Below, piece by piece: positions 28,376-37,195 of a stretch of DNA of 64,000 nucleotides. Each line of letters starts with the position of its first letter. Positions within the stretch are counted from its first letter, which is position 1. A program made the position numbers and the translations under genes. Source of the DNA: Spongiibacter sp. IMCC21906. GTDB lineage: Bacteria; Pseudomonadota; Gammaproteobacteria; Pseudomonadales; Spongiibacteraceae. Location of the stretch: the NCBI RefSeq assembly GCF_001010805.1, contig NZ_CP011477.1:2846501-2910500 (forward strand), read 5' to 3'. Under the pieces are notes generated by a model. It made no database searches. It had not been told where the DNA came from and saw only the letters and a list, made by a program, of their open reading frames with translations.

Positions 28376-28858
28376 ATGAATAAAAACCACGACTCAACCA
28401 CCACAACAATCCACACCCGCAATCCAGTCGCGCTGCAAAACATTGAAATCATTAAGGAATTCTTTTCACTTTACTTAAAAGACAAGGCTCGGTTTTACAC
28501 GCTCTGGGTAGACGACATCCCTAGCGTTCTGACACCTTTTGTGAGTGATGATGTTGCGGTGTGTAAAATTGGTGTCCACTCCGGCTGGGACGCTGTCAAA
28601 GCCTTCTGGGACCCAATATTTGATGAAATGACGGGTTCTTTTGAGTGGACAATTGATGACTTTATTGTCGGGGAAGACCCCAATACGATTGTCACTAAAG
28701 CCCAGAGTGCAATTGATGTGCAAACTGGCGACACATGGGGAAACAAGCACCTTCGATACAATGGTCGCTATGTGCAAATATTTCGCTTTAGAGACGGTAA
28801 AGTAGAATCATTTGAAGAATACTATGACACCGCATTGCTCAACGCTCAATATTCATAA
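28376..28858 (+). CDS. SnoaL/NTF2-like protein
   Basis: A 160-residue protein with the cone-shaped NTF2-like fold pattern. There is an N-terminal helix (VALQNIEIIKEFFSLYLKDK), a second helix region (GWDAVKAFWDPIFDEM) and a C-terminal sheet ending FRFRDGKVESFEEYYDTALL, which is very typical of SnoaL-like proteins. Such proteins act as isomerases, hydrolases or dehydratases on small ring compounds, or as binding partners. AAAGGA lies six bases before the ATG. It is the first gene of the rightward trio and stops 18 bases before the PQQ dehydrogenase ATG. The substrate is unknown. Confidence 0.85.
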   Translation: MNKNHDSTTTTIHTRNPVALQNIEIIKEFFSLYLKDKARFYTLWVDDIPSVLTPFVSDDVAVCKIGVHSGWDAVKAFWDPIFDEMTGSFEWTIDDFIVGEDPNTIVTKAQSAIDVQTGDTWGNKHLRYNGRYVQIFRFRDGKVESFEEYYDTALLNAQYS

Positions 28859-28876
28859 ATAAGGGGCTTGAGTGCA

Positions 28877-31069
28877 ATGTCTTTACAAATAACAAGTCGA
28901 CTTGCTGGATTGACTAGCACGCTGATAAAAAAGAGCTTACTCACCGCCCTTTTTGCTGGCAGTCTCATTGCAGCAACCACCTCCGTTGCCGATGAGAGTG
29001 ACACTGCCAATGTTAAAACACGGCTAGCCCAAGCAGATAATGAGCCCCAGAACTGGTTGAGCCACGGTCGTAATTACAGTGAGACCCGCTACAGCCCCCT
29101 TAAGCAAATTAATACTGAAACCATTAACGATTTGGGCTTAGCCTGGTCCTACGATTTAGATACCAGCCGGGGGCAAGAATCGACGCCCCTTGCCATAGAT
29201 GGCGTTCTGTACACCACCAGTGCCTGGTCAAAGGTCCAAGCCTTTAATGCCACAACGGGGGAACTACTCTGGCAATACGATCCAGAAGTGCCCGGCGAAG
29301 CGGCCGCAAAAGGCTGTTGCGATGTTGTTAATCGAGGGGCGGCATATTGGGATGGTCACATTTATGTTGGCGCCTTTGATGGACGCTTAATTGCTCTAGA
29401 TGCAAAAACGGGTGAACAACTCTGGTCAACAATGACCGTCGACCCCGACTTGAATTACACCATTACAGGCGCGCCCCGAGTTGTTAAAGGCAACGTTATT
29501 ATTGGTAATGGTGGCGCCGAATTTGGTGTCCGGGGCTACATCAGTGCTTACGACGCTAAGACCGGCGAGCAAGTATGGCGTTTTTACACCGTCCCCGGTA
29601 AGCCAGGCGTTAAAGACAACGCGGCGTCCGATCCCATTTTAGAAAAGCTTGCCCAAGCTACTTGGAGCGGCAAGTGGTGGTCTAAAGAAGGCGGTTACGG
29701 CGGCGGAACGGTTTGGGACTCTATGGCCTACGATGCCGAGCTTGACCTTCTGTATGTTGGCGTTGGCAATGGCTCATTTTGGAACCGGGCCATTCGCTCC
29801 CCCGGCGGAGGAGACAACCTGTTTATCTCCTCTATTCTCGCTTTAAAGCCGGATACCGGTGAGTACGTTTGGCATTTTCAACAAGTCCCCGGCGAGGAGT
29901 GGGACTACACCGCTACCCAGCACATGATATTGACCGACCTAAAAATCAAAGGTCAAGTTCGGCAGGTCTTGATGCAAGCCCCCAAAAACGGATTTTTTTA
30001 TGTTTTGGATAGAAAAACAGGTGAATTCATATCCGCAGAACCCTATACCCCCCTTAACTGGGCAACGGGTGTCGATCCAAAAACAGGGCGACCGAACATA
30101 AAGCCCCAAGCCAGATATTCAAAAACAGGTAAGCCTTGGCTGGCCCTGCCAAGCTCCCTCGGCGGCCATAACTGGCAACCCATGGCCTATAATCCCGTAA
30201 CACAACTCGTGTATATCCCCACCCTAGAAGTACCGGGTTTATATAAAACAGATCCCGAATTTAAACCCATGGCCAAAGGCATGAATCTCAGTATTGATCT
30301 TGCCCCCTTTACCCCTCCTACAGACAAAAAAGACATTGCCAAAATTAAAAAAAGCCTAAAAGGGAGGCTGATCGCATGGAATCCGGTTACCCAAAAAGAA
30401 GTATGGCGAGTCACACACAGCGGTCCCTGGAATGGCGGCGTCCTTGCCACAGCGGGGGGATTAGTATTTCAAGGTGATGGCGATGGTTTTTTAAGCGCCT
30501 ATCACGCCACTACCGGCCAAAAGCTATGGACATTTGATGCTCAGTCCAGCATTCAAGCGCCACCCATTTCTTACGCCGTTAATGGTAGGCAGTACATCTC
30601 CATCGTTGTGGGTTATGGCGGCAGCATGCCAATGAATGCCGGAGAATTACTCGCTAATAGCACCTACCCTAAAAGCAATAAAAGTCGCGTGCTCACTTTT
30701 CAAATCGGCGCAAGTAACCAGCTTCCAGAGAAAGTGCCTGTAGTAAAACCCAAGCTGACACCCCCAGCCCAAGTTGGTGATGCCGATGCCATCGCTCGGG
30801 GAAAACGCTACTACCATGCCGTTTGCACTTTTTGCCACGGTGGCGGCGCGGCGGGAAGCGGCCTTCTGCAAGACTTGCGCTACAGTGGTTTTTTAGCCAG
30901 CAAAGAAGCGTGGAAAGAGGTGGTTTATAACGGAGTTTTAAGTTCAATCGGGATGGTGTCCTTTAAAGAAAACTTTACCGCCGACCAAGTTGAAGATATT
31001 CGAGCTTATGTCATCCACCGCGCCATTCACGAGGCGCAGTACCAAGAAACAACACAGGAGATAAAATAA
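28877..31069 (+). CDS. PQQ-dependent quinohemoprotein alcohol dehydrogenase
   Basis: A periplasmic enzyme of about 730 residues that oxidises an alcohol to an aldehyde and passes electrons to its own heme c. After a signal peptide (SLIAATTSVA) comes an eight-bladed propeller with repeated tryptophan-docking segments, the adjacent-cysteine ring KGCCDVVNRG and the catalytic-Asp block GEEWDYTATQHM. The C-terminal cytochrome c domain has CTFCHGG with a late Met ligand (SIGMVSF). This layout is type II (quinohemoprotein) ADH. The ATG at 28877 with AAGGGG ten bases upstream is preferred over the TTG at 28868. No pqq biosynthesis genes are nearby, so the cofactor is made or obtained elsewhere. Confidence 0.95.
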   Translation: MSLQITSRLAGLTSTLIKKSLLTALFAGSLIAATTSVADESDTANVKTRLAQADNEPQNWLSHGRNYSETRYSPLKQINTETINDLGLAWSYDLDTSRGQESTPLAIDGVLYTTSAWSKVQAFNATTGELLWQYDPEVPGEAAAKGCCDVVNRGAAYWDGHIYVGAFDGRLIALDAKTGEQLWSTMTVDPDLNYTITGAPRVVKGNVIIGNGGAEFGVRGYISAYDAKTGEQVWRFYTVPGKPGVKDNAASDPILEKLAQATWSGKWWSKEGGYGGGTVWDSMAYDAELDLLYVGVGNGSFWNRAIRSPGGGDNLFISSILALKPDTGEYVWHFQQVPGEEWDYTATQHMILTDLKIKGQVRQVLMQAPKNGFFYVLDRKTGEFISAEPYTPLNWATGVDPKTGRPNIKPQARYSKTGKPWLALPSSLGGHNWQPMAYNPVTQLVYIPTLEVPGLYKTDPEFKPMAKGMNLSIDLAPFTPPTDKKDIAKIKKSLKGRLIAWNPVTQKEVWRVTHSGPWNGGVLATAGGLVFQGDGDGFLSAYHATTGQKLWTFDAQSSIQAPPISYAVNGRQYISIVVGYGGSMPMNAGELLANSTYPKSNKSRVLTFQIGASNQLPEKVPVVKPKLTPPAQVGDADAIARGKRYYHAVCTFCHGGGAAGSGLLQDLRYSGFLASKEAWKEVVYNGVLSSIGMVSFKENFTADQVEDIRAYVIHRAIHEAQYQETTQEIK

Positions 31070-31070
31070 C

Positions 31071-31874
31071 ATGGGAAAATTAAGCAACAGAAAGGTCATC
31101 GTTACTGGCGCTGCTCAAGGTATGGGTCGCGCTATTGCTATTGAGGCCGCCCGGGAGGGTGCCAGTTTCGTTACCATTGTAGACATTAAAGACAGCGGCG
31201 AAGATACCGCCAATGAAATCCGGCAAATGGACTGTCAGGCATTATTTATAAAAACAGACCTCAGCAAACTGTCAGATATAGAACATATGATCAACAGTTC
31301 CGCAGAGGCTGCAGGTGGCATTGACGTATTAATCAACAATGCTGGCCTAACCGATGACGGTGCTACAGGCGGCCCCCAGACCCTTGATTCATTAACAGAA
31401 GAGACCTGGGATTTGCTAATGAACATTAATGTTAAAGCCATCTGGAGAGCAACCCGACTTGCCCTGCCCCACCTTAAAAACTCAAGCTTATCTCCCGCAG
31501 TGGTTAACGCAGCATCTGTGGCCAGCTCAGTGGCCTACCCAGGAATTCCTGCTTACTCGGTTACCAAAGGCGCGGTAAAATCCCTGACTCAATCCATGGC
31601 GGTTGATTTAGCAGCCTATAATATCCGCTGCAACGCCTACGCACCCGGCGCCATAGAAACGCCCATGCTTACCCATAGCCTTGATACGTTTTCATCTGAA
31701 GAGCGAGCCATTACCGAATCAAGACTCTCTGGACCTCATTTGATTAAACGGCTTGGTAAGCCGGAAGAAGTGGCAAAGCTGGTATGTTTTCTAGCCTCCG
31801 AAGAAGCCTCGTTTCTTACTGGCTCGATCTACCAGATCGATGCAGGAACACTTGCTTGGCGAGGCAATGAGTAA
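31071..31874 (+). CDS. SDR family oxidoreductase
   Basis: A 267-residue classical short-chain dehydrogenase with TGAAQGMGRAIA (residues about 12-23), NNAG, a Ser in NAASVASSV and YSVTKGAVK as the YxxxK pair. Asp at the end of strand two (VDIKD) suggests NAD preference. It starts one base after the stop of the PQQ dehydrogenase, with its AGGAG inside that gene, so the two are tightly coupled. It may oxidise or reduce a hydroxyl group of the same substrate in the cytoplasm. It ends the rightward trio at a strong hairpin. Confidence 0.92.
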   Translation: MGKLSNRKVIVTGAAQGMGRAIAIEAAREGASFVTIVDIKDSGEDTANEIRQMDCQALFIKTDLSKLSDIEHMINSSAEAAGGIDVLINNAGLTDDGATGGPQTLDSLTEETWDLLMNINVKAIWRATRLALPHLKNSSLSPAVVNAASVASSVAYPGIPAYSVTKGAVKSLTQSMAVDLAAYNIRCNAYAPGAIETPMLTHSLDTFSSEERAITESRLSGPHLIKRLGKPEEVAKLVCFLASEEASFLTGSIYQIDAGTLAWRGNE

Positions 31875-31887
31875 TCACCAGCAACTG

Positions 31888-31914
31888 AGTAAGGCCCGCT
31901 GAGCGGGCCTTACT
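31888..31914 (+). terminator. Strong 12-bp hairpin ending the PQQ-dehydrogenase operon
   Basis: AGTAAGGCCCGC (31888-31899) pairs perfectly with GCGGGCCTTACT (31903-31914) across a TGA triloop, 14 bases after the SDR stop. The stem is very stable but no U-tract follows (GTCCTACTAC), so it may act as a transcript-stabilising or Rho-assisted end. Confidence 0.65.
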
Positions 31915-32084
31915 GTCCTACTACACCGAACTCACTATAAATGCATCGCTAGAAAAAACGTCAACGATTAACGTAATCAGCAATCCCTCTTACTCAAAGA
32001 CTCAGCCAATGTGATACATGCATCGTCAACCCAGCAATAGCCAAGCCCACGCTCCCATGGTAATCCCCCGATCACGGCTTGACG

Positions 32085-33368
32085 CTAATTACCATACCAA
32101 TCTTTAGCTAGCCGTTTTCCAGCCAATCCATAAAAGATAGTCGCCAATGGGTAAAGCACCACGGCACAACTTAATAATGAGTATCGCAAGGACTCTTGAA
32201 CATAACGATCTGCAAAGAAATCTGACAATGCCCCCAAAATCGTCGCACCCAAACCCAGACCAATGAGGTTAACAACAAATAAATAGCAGGCAACGATGGT
32301 GGTTCGCATTGCAGGTGGCCCCAGATTCTGGATGGCCACCGCAACCGGTGAAGAGGCAATCACTCCGCAGGCCTGGGGAATAATAAACAGCAAAAATGCC
32401 AAAGTAAGATTATTCACCCACAGCGCACCCAACAACAGTGGCAAACCAATAAGAAAAGCAAGGCTGGGTATATAGCCGTAATAAGCAGGTTTCGCACTTC
32501 CTAGTTTGTCACCAAACCAACCACCTAAAAAGTTACCCAACAAACCACCGATCAACACCAACGCGCCAAACAGCCAGGCCGTATATTCCAGACCCAGACC
32601 ATGGCTACGCTGAAAAAACGTTGGCAACCAAAAACCAAAGCCGTATAAAACCATTGCACCAGTCGCCATTCCCAAGGATAAAAGCCAAAAACTCGGACAG
32701 CTAAACACGTGACGAAATGTGGCTGGAATACTGTATTCAATTTGGTCTGAGATATTATCGTAACGCCCTCTTTTGGGTTCCCTTACCGTCCAGAAAATTA
32801 ATGGCGCAATCAACACACCAACAAGCCCGAGCGTAATAAATGCCACCCGCCAGCCATAAGTTGCTGCAAGTACCCCACCAACCACTAAGCCGAGTGCCGA
32901 GCCTATCGGTATACCGCAGCTCATCACTGCCAATGCACGAGTGCGTTGATGAGGAGGAAAATAATCCGCCAGAATAGAGTACGCAGGCGCGACACCTCCC
33001 GCTTCCCCTACCCCCACACCTAAGCGGAACCCAAATAACTGCACAAAGTTTGCTGCGACACCACATAACGCTGTAAAGCCACTCCAAATCGCAATTGAAG
33101 CGCCAAGAATACGCTTGCGATTAGATCGGTCTGCCAGCAGAGCAATCGGTATTGCAAACGTTGAATAAAATAATGCAAAGGCGAAACCACCCAGCAAGCC
33201 CAACTGGAAATCAGTTAGTCCTAGTTCATTTTGAATCGGCACAGCAAGTATTGCGATCAACTGCCGGTCCATATAATTCAGGGTGTAGTGCAAAAAAATT
33301 AATGCCAAAACATAGAATTTGTAGTTTGGCTTCTCTGCAAATGGCGTATCGAGCAGCTTATTATTCAA
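32085..33368 (-). CDS. MFS transporter, spinster-like
   Basis: A 427-residue inner-membrane carrier with twelve predicted helices. The first loop has YMDRQLIAILAVPIQNELGL, and LLADRSNRKRILG is the MFS motif A after helix two; a second half-repeat is seen around residue 225 onward. The DRQ-containing start resembles the spinster-like MFS group common in catabolic clusters of Proteobacteria. It probably takes up an organic acid. It starts at a TTG (33368) with AGG seven bases before. It lies 137 bases downstream of the acyl-CoA synthetase gene, with a large inverted repeat in the gap. Confidence 0.92.
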   Translation of the reverse strand: MNNKLLDTPFAEKPNYKFYVLALIFLHYTLNYMDRQLIAILAVPIQNELGLTDFQLGLLGGFAFALFYSTFAIPIALLADRSNRKRILGASIAIWSGFTALCGVAANFVQLFGFRLGVGVGEAGGVAPAYSILADYFPPHQRTRALAVMSCGIPIGSALGLVVGGVLAATYGWRVAFITLGLVGVLIAPLIFWTVREPKRGRYDNISDQIEYSIPATFRHVFSCPSFWLLSLGMATGAMVLYGFGFWLPTFFQRSHGLGLEYTAWLFGALVLIGGLLGNFLGGWFGDKLGSAKPAYYGYIPSLAFLIGLPLLLGALWVNNLTLAFLLFIIPQACGVIASSPVAVAIQNLGPPAMRTTIVACYLFVVNLIGLGLGATILGALSDFFADRYVQESLRYSLLSCAVVLYPLATIFYGLAGKRLAKDWYGN

Positions 33369-33384
33369 TTTTTTACCTGTCGTA

Positions 33385-33465
33385 AAGACCCGCGTTGCTA
33401 CAGAGCAATACTTACAGAGCTGTGTCTACAAAACTGTAGTGCAGCTCTGTGGCAACAAAGGTCTT
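33385..33465. repeat. 81-base imperfect inverted repeat with alternative pairings
   Basis: Three paired blocks in order: AAGACC (33385-33390), GTTGC (33394-33398) and ACAGAGC (33400-33406) match GCTCTGT (33444-33450), GCAAC (33452-33456) and GGTCTT (33460-33465). A second ACAGAGCTG (33414-33422) can pair instead with CAGCTCTGT (33442-33450), and CTACA/TGTAG forms an inner stem around AAAC. It lies entirely between the acyl-CoA synthetase and MFS genes. Confidence 0.7.
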
Positions 33466-33505
33466 CCTTTGGTTTATTATTAAAATCGTCTGTTAAGCAC
33501 TATGT

Positions 33506-35167
33506 TTATGGCTTAACGCTAATGCCCGAAAGCTCTACATCCCAGCAGTCTTTGGTAACACCTTCGTCCTTAAGCTTATATTTTTCTACTCGATCACTCG
33601 GTGTTTTTGGCAAGCTGTCGCGATAGGCAATGTAACGAGGCACACAGAAATAGGCCATCCGCGCTTTACACCATGCAATTAAATCCGCATAGGGCAAGGT
33701 ATGTCCTTCTTTCAATACCACCACTGCTTTGACATCCTCTTCACCTAAGTCAGACGGCACACCAACTACGCAAGACTCCATAACAGAATCATGCTCATTG
33801 ATGACGCCCTCAACTTCGAAGGACGAGATATTTTCTCCCCTGCGCCGGATTGCTTGTTTTTTCCTATCGGCATAATAGAAATAGCCATCTTCATCCTGGC
33901 GAGCCAGGTCGCCAGTGTGGAACCAGAAATTTTTCATTAGCTCCATACTTTCCGAAGGCATTTTGTAATACCCCGAGGTCCCCAAATACATACTTTCAGG
34001 CTGAACAATAACCTCACCAACGGTGCCAGTTTCAACCTCTTCGTCATTCTCGTCGACCAGTTTGACTCGATAACCATTAATCGGCTTACCGCAAGAACCT
34101 GGTCGCCGGGCATCATAGGGGTTGACGAGATTAAACAGGCACTCGGTAGCGCCATACAATTCAAGTAAACTCACATCAAAGCGTTTTTGAAAGGCATCCC
34201 ACAATTGCACCGGCGCAGCCGCACCTACCATCAAACGAACTGGATTATCCCAATCATCAGGCTTTTCATCCTGTTTCATGAGAATAGACACCATACCGCC
34301 GATGTAATTTACCACCGTACAATTCCAGCGCCGTACATCATTAAACATCTGACTGGCAGAAAACCGCTCGACTATGACCGCCTTACTATCAGCCAATATC
34401 GCTGGCAAGATTGTCATACCTCTAGCAGCAGAATGAAAAAATGGCATCGCGGTATACAGCACATCTTCGTTAGTAATACGGCAGAACTCCACCAGTGACA
34501 TTGCCGCGCGATACCAATAATGGTGCGAGATCATCACGCCTTTGGAACGGCCCGTGGTACCCGATGTGTACAAAATACTCGATAAGTCTTTAAAACAACC
34601 CGATGCTTCTGCCGCAGTGTCTGGTTGCTTGCTAAATTCTGAGTACAACAGCGTTTTCAAATTTGGATAATTGCCAGCCTCAGTAGTTTGTTGTTCACGA
34701 TCGACAATCACAATAAAACCAAGTTTTGGCAGCTGATCAATAATCTTCTCAACATGCTCTAAATAGTCGCGATAGATAACGAGACCAACACAGTCTGCAT
34801 AATCGATCTGATAGGCGAGAGATGACCCTCGCTGAGCAGTATTAATGGGCACATCGACAGCGCCAATCCGGTTTAATCCAAACCAGCAGTACAGATGCTC
34901 GGCACAATTTGGCAGCATGACGGCAACGTTCTGACCTTCGTCCACACCCAGCTCTCGAAAGCCATTTGCGGCCTGATTAATACTGGCATTTAACAGCTGA
35001 AAACTGATCGGCTCATCACCAAATTGAAAAATGATGTGATTTGGTAGCGCCTTGGCTTTGTCATCAATTATTTTAGAAATAACACGATCACACTGGGGAT
35101 AACCCTTCAGCGTCCAGCCAGTGTCATTGCTTTCTACAGGATTCGATTTTCTCGCAAGGTCAGTCAT
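33506..35167 (-). CDS. AMP-dependent acyl-CoA synthetase/ligase
   Basis: Activates a carboxylate to its CoA thioester via an acyl-adenylate. The 553-residue protein has the phosphate-binding loop LYTSGTTGRSKGVMISH (near residue 200), LLELYGATECLF, WFHTGDLARQDEDGYFYYAD and RRRGENIS at the domain hinge, and a late catalytic Lys in the C-terminal lobe. It resembles the CaiC/crotonobetaine-CoA ligase branch of the family. GGAGA precedes ATG 35167. As the CoA-forming enzyme next to an acyl-CoA dehydrogenase and a dehydratase-type radical enzyme, it probably supplies their substrate; the acid is unknown. Confidence 0.93.
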   Translation of the reverse strand: MTDLARKSNPVESNDTGWTLKGYPQCDRVISKIIDDKAKALPNHIIFQFGDEPISFQLLNASINQAANGFRELGVDEGQNVAVMLPNCAEHLYCWFGLNRIGAVDVPINTAQRGSSLAYQIDYADCVGLVIYRDYLEHVEKIIDQLPKLGFIVIVDREQQTTEAGNYPNLKTLLYSEFSKQPDTAAEASGCFKDLSSILYTSGTTGRSKGVMISHHYWYRAAMSLVEFCRITNEDVLYTAMPFFHSAARGMTILPAILADSKAVIVERFSASQMFNDVRRWNCTVVNYIGGMVSILMKQDEKPDDWDNPVRLMVGAAAPVQLWDAFQKRFDVSLLELYGATECLFNLVNPYDARRPGSCGKPINGYRVKLVDENDEEVETGTVGEVIVQPESMYLGTSGYYKMPSESMELMKNFWFHTGDLARQDEDGYFYYADRKKQAIRRRGENISSFEVEGVINEHDSVMESCVVGVPSDLGEEDVKAVVVLKEGHTLPYADLIAWCKARMAYFCVPRYIAYRDSLPKTPSDRVEKYKLKDEGVTKDCWDVELSGISVKP

Positions 35168-35289
35168 AATTTATTCTCCGTAGCGACTGCGCTAGGCTGC
35201 CTTTTAGCTATATATTCGGGCAAATGATTTAATGTAAGTCTCTTAATTTTTTATGACCATTCACACTAAAGCTTTGCCACTTATTAACA

Positions 35290-36162
35290 TTAGGAAGATC
35301 TATCACTTAAAACTTTAGGTAGCACTGAACGGTGAAAGCCATCAAAAGGCTGATTTTTTTCACTCTTTTCCAACGTCCAAGTTTGTCTGGAATTTGGGGC
35401 GCCCCCATCAACTCGAATACAAGTACCCGTAATATAGGCGGCAGCCGGTGAGAGCAGGTAAGTAATTGCTGCTGAGACTTCAGACTCCGTGCCGTAACGT
35501 TGTAGAGGTACACGCTCAGGGTACTCGTATAACTTCTTTCTGATTTCGGGCGCGTAAGTATCAAAACCGCTGGAGGCAATACCACCTGGCGCTACACAAT
35601 TGACGCGTACATTTGCCGCTGCCCATTCGCAAGCAGCACTTTCAGACAGTGTCAGCATGCCGCCTCGGGCCGCACCAGAATGGGCAAAATCAGGCCAGCC
35701 ATTCCAGATATCGGCAATCATATTAACGATACTGCCACCATGTTCCGCCATCCAACGGTTATAGACTTCACGCATAAAAATAAACCCGCCAGTGAGATTA
35801 TTTTTAACCACAGCCTCAAAACCTTTAGTAGAAATAGTATTCATCGGTGTCCGGTACTGTCCGCCGGCATTGTTAACCAAACCATGGATACAGCCATATT
35901 TTTCTAGCGTTTTATCAATAACAGACTTAACGTTTTCCTCATCGCGAATATCACAGGTCAAGGTCATAACCTCGCCACCATCAGCAACAATTTCGTCTCT
36001 TACTTCATCCAGCTTTTCTTGGCTGCGCCCAACAATGACAATATTAGCGCCTAAAGACGCCAGTTCATGGGCAGTACACCGGCCGATTCCACTACCACCG
36101 CCAGTAATAATAATGGTCTGATCCTTAAATAAGCTTGCTGCAAATACTGATTGATAACCCAT
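35290..36162 (-). CDS. SDR protein of the enoyl/dienoyl-CoA reductase branch, non-canonical active site
   Basis: A 290-residue Rossmann protein with TGGGSGIGRCTA near residue 19 and NNAGGQYRTPM. The canonical YxxxK is absent: the aligned segment is AHSGAARGGMLTL, with Ser and Arg at the usual Tyr and Lys positions. The HSGAAR-x-G pattern is characteristic of peroxisomal trans-2-enoyl-CoA reductase and 2,4-dienoyl-CoA reductase SDRs, so an enoyl-CoA reductase role is more likely than alcohol oxidation. It ends 128 residues later with PAAAYITGTCIRVDGG and a 40-residue tail. It is followed by the synthetase gene after 122 bases and preceded by the APH-like gene 13 bases away. Confidence 0.85.
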   Translation of the reverse strand: MGYQSVFAASLFKDQTIIITGGGSGIGRCTAHELASLGANIVIVGRSQEKLDEVRDEIVADGGEVMTLTCDIRDEENVKSVIDKTLEKYGCIHGLVNNAGGQYRTPMNTISTKGFEAVVKNNLTGGFIFMREVYNRWMAEHGGSIVNMIADIWNGWPDFAHSGAARGGMLTLSESAACEWAAANVRVNCVAPGGIASSGFDTYAPEIRKKLYEYPERVPLQRYGTESEVSAAITYLLSPAAAYITGTCIRVDGGAPNSRQTWTLEKSEKNQPFDGFHRSVLPKVLSDRSS

Positions 36163-36175
36163 ATTAATAACCCAC

Positions 36176-37195
36176 TTACGCTTCTTTCATTAAAATATCG
36201 ATGCCACGCTTGGCATAAGCTTGAGCAAGACGATTTCCTGTTTTTGTTGCATCAGAAGTAAAGGCATTACCCGCTATACCTCTTGCCGCAATGCCTGCGC
36301 TACCCACCGCCGCCCTGAACATGGCAAACACTCTATGGAAGGTTGTAACTCGCTCCTCACACCCCGACAGCTCGTAATACCAGTCGAGATACTCAGACTC
36401 TTCTGGAATACCCAGGGCCGACAAATCCAGTCCCAGCAGCCCCCCGTTTTCGTCCGGTGCCATATGGTAGGCCTGAGTGTTAAACGCCACATCGGCCAGT
36501 GGGTGCCCAAGGGTCGATAGCTCCCAATCCAGAATGCCAACGACCTCAGTGGATTGCGGATGAAACATGACATTCGGCACCCGGAAGTCGCCGTGGCAAA
36601 TGCTGAGTAACTCACTGTCGGGAATATTGTCTGCCAGCCAGCTAATCATCTGGTCAATAAAGGGATTTTCATCAACGTCGAATTTTTCCCACTGCCTAGA
36701 CCAGCCATGGAACTGCCGCACAAAGTAGTTACCCGGCTTGCCGTAATCAGTTAAACCTGCACCTTGCCAGTCAAACTTATGCATTGCGGCCATTGCTTCG
36801 CACATAGCGCGATAATAACCTCGCCGACTGCCCACGACTCCCGGCAGCTCATATTCATCAAACACCCGACCGTCGATTTTTTCCATAATGTAAAATGGCG
36901 TGTCGAGAACATCTTTGTCGGCGTGGTACAGCATCGGCTCCGGAACGGGAACACCTGAACCATGCAAGGCGCTCATGACACGAAATTCTCGATCGATAGC
37001 ATGAGCTGACTTTACGGAAACGGACGCGGGCTGCTTCCGCAACACCGCCTGCCAATCTCCCACCTTGACAAAATACGTCGGATTAGAAAATCCACCTGCC
37101 GTTCGAGAGACAGATAAATCCCCCTGAAGACCGGTAAAATTGTTCCGTAAAAAATCCGACACCGCGTCGAGTGGCAATTCGTTGTTACTCATCAT
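36176..37195 (-). CDS. APH-like phosphotransferase family protein (ACAD10/11 N-domain type)
   Basis: A 339-residue kinase-fold protein of the aminoglycoside phosphotransferase family. It has the catalytic HGDFRVPNV (His-Gly-Asp...Asn) near residue 207 and the metal-binding DWELSTLG near 228. This sub-type is regularly found beside acyl-CoA dehydrogenases, and in animals it is fused to one (ACAD10/ACAD11), where it phosphorylates 4-hydroxyacyl-CoA so that the hydroxyl can be removed. The gene overlaps the acyl-CoA dehydrogenase stop by four bases (ATGA), which supports a joint role. A function in hydroxyacyl-CoA metabolism is inference. Confidence 0.9.
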   Translation of the reverse strand: MMSNNELPLDAVSDFLRNNFTGLQGDLSVSRTAGGFSNPTYFVKVGDWQAVLRKQPASVSVKSAHAIDREFRVMSALHGSGVPVPEPMLYHADKDVLDTPFYIMEKIDGRVFDEYELPGVVGSRRGYYRAMCEAMAAMHKFDWQGAGLTDYGKPGNYFVRQFHGWSRQWEKFDVDENPFIDQMISWLADNIPDSELLSICHGDFRVPNVMFHPQSTEVVGILDWELSTLGHPLADVAFNTQAYHMAPDENGGLLGLDLSALGIPEESEYLDWYYELSGCEERVTTFHRVFAMFRAAVGSAGIAARGIAGNAFTSDATKTGNRLAQAYAKRGIDILMKEA

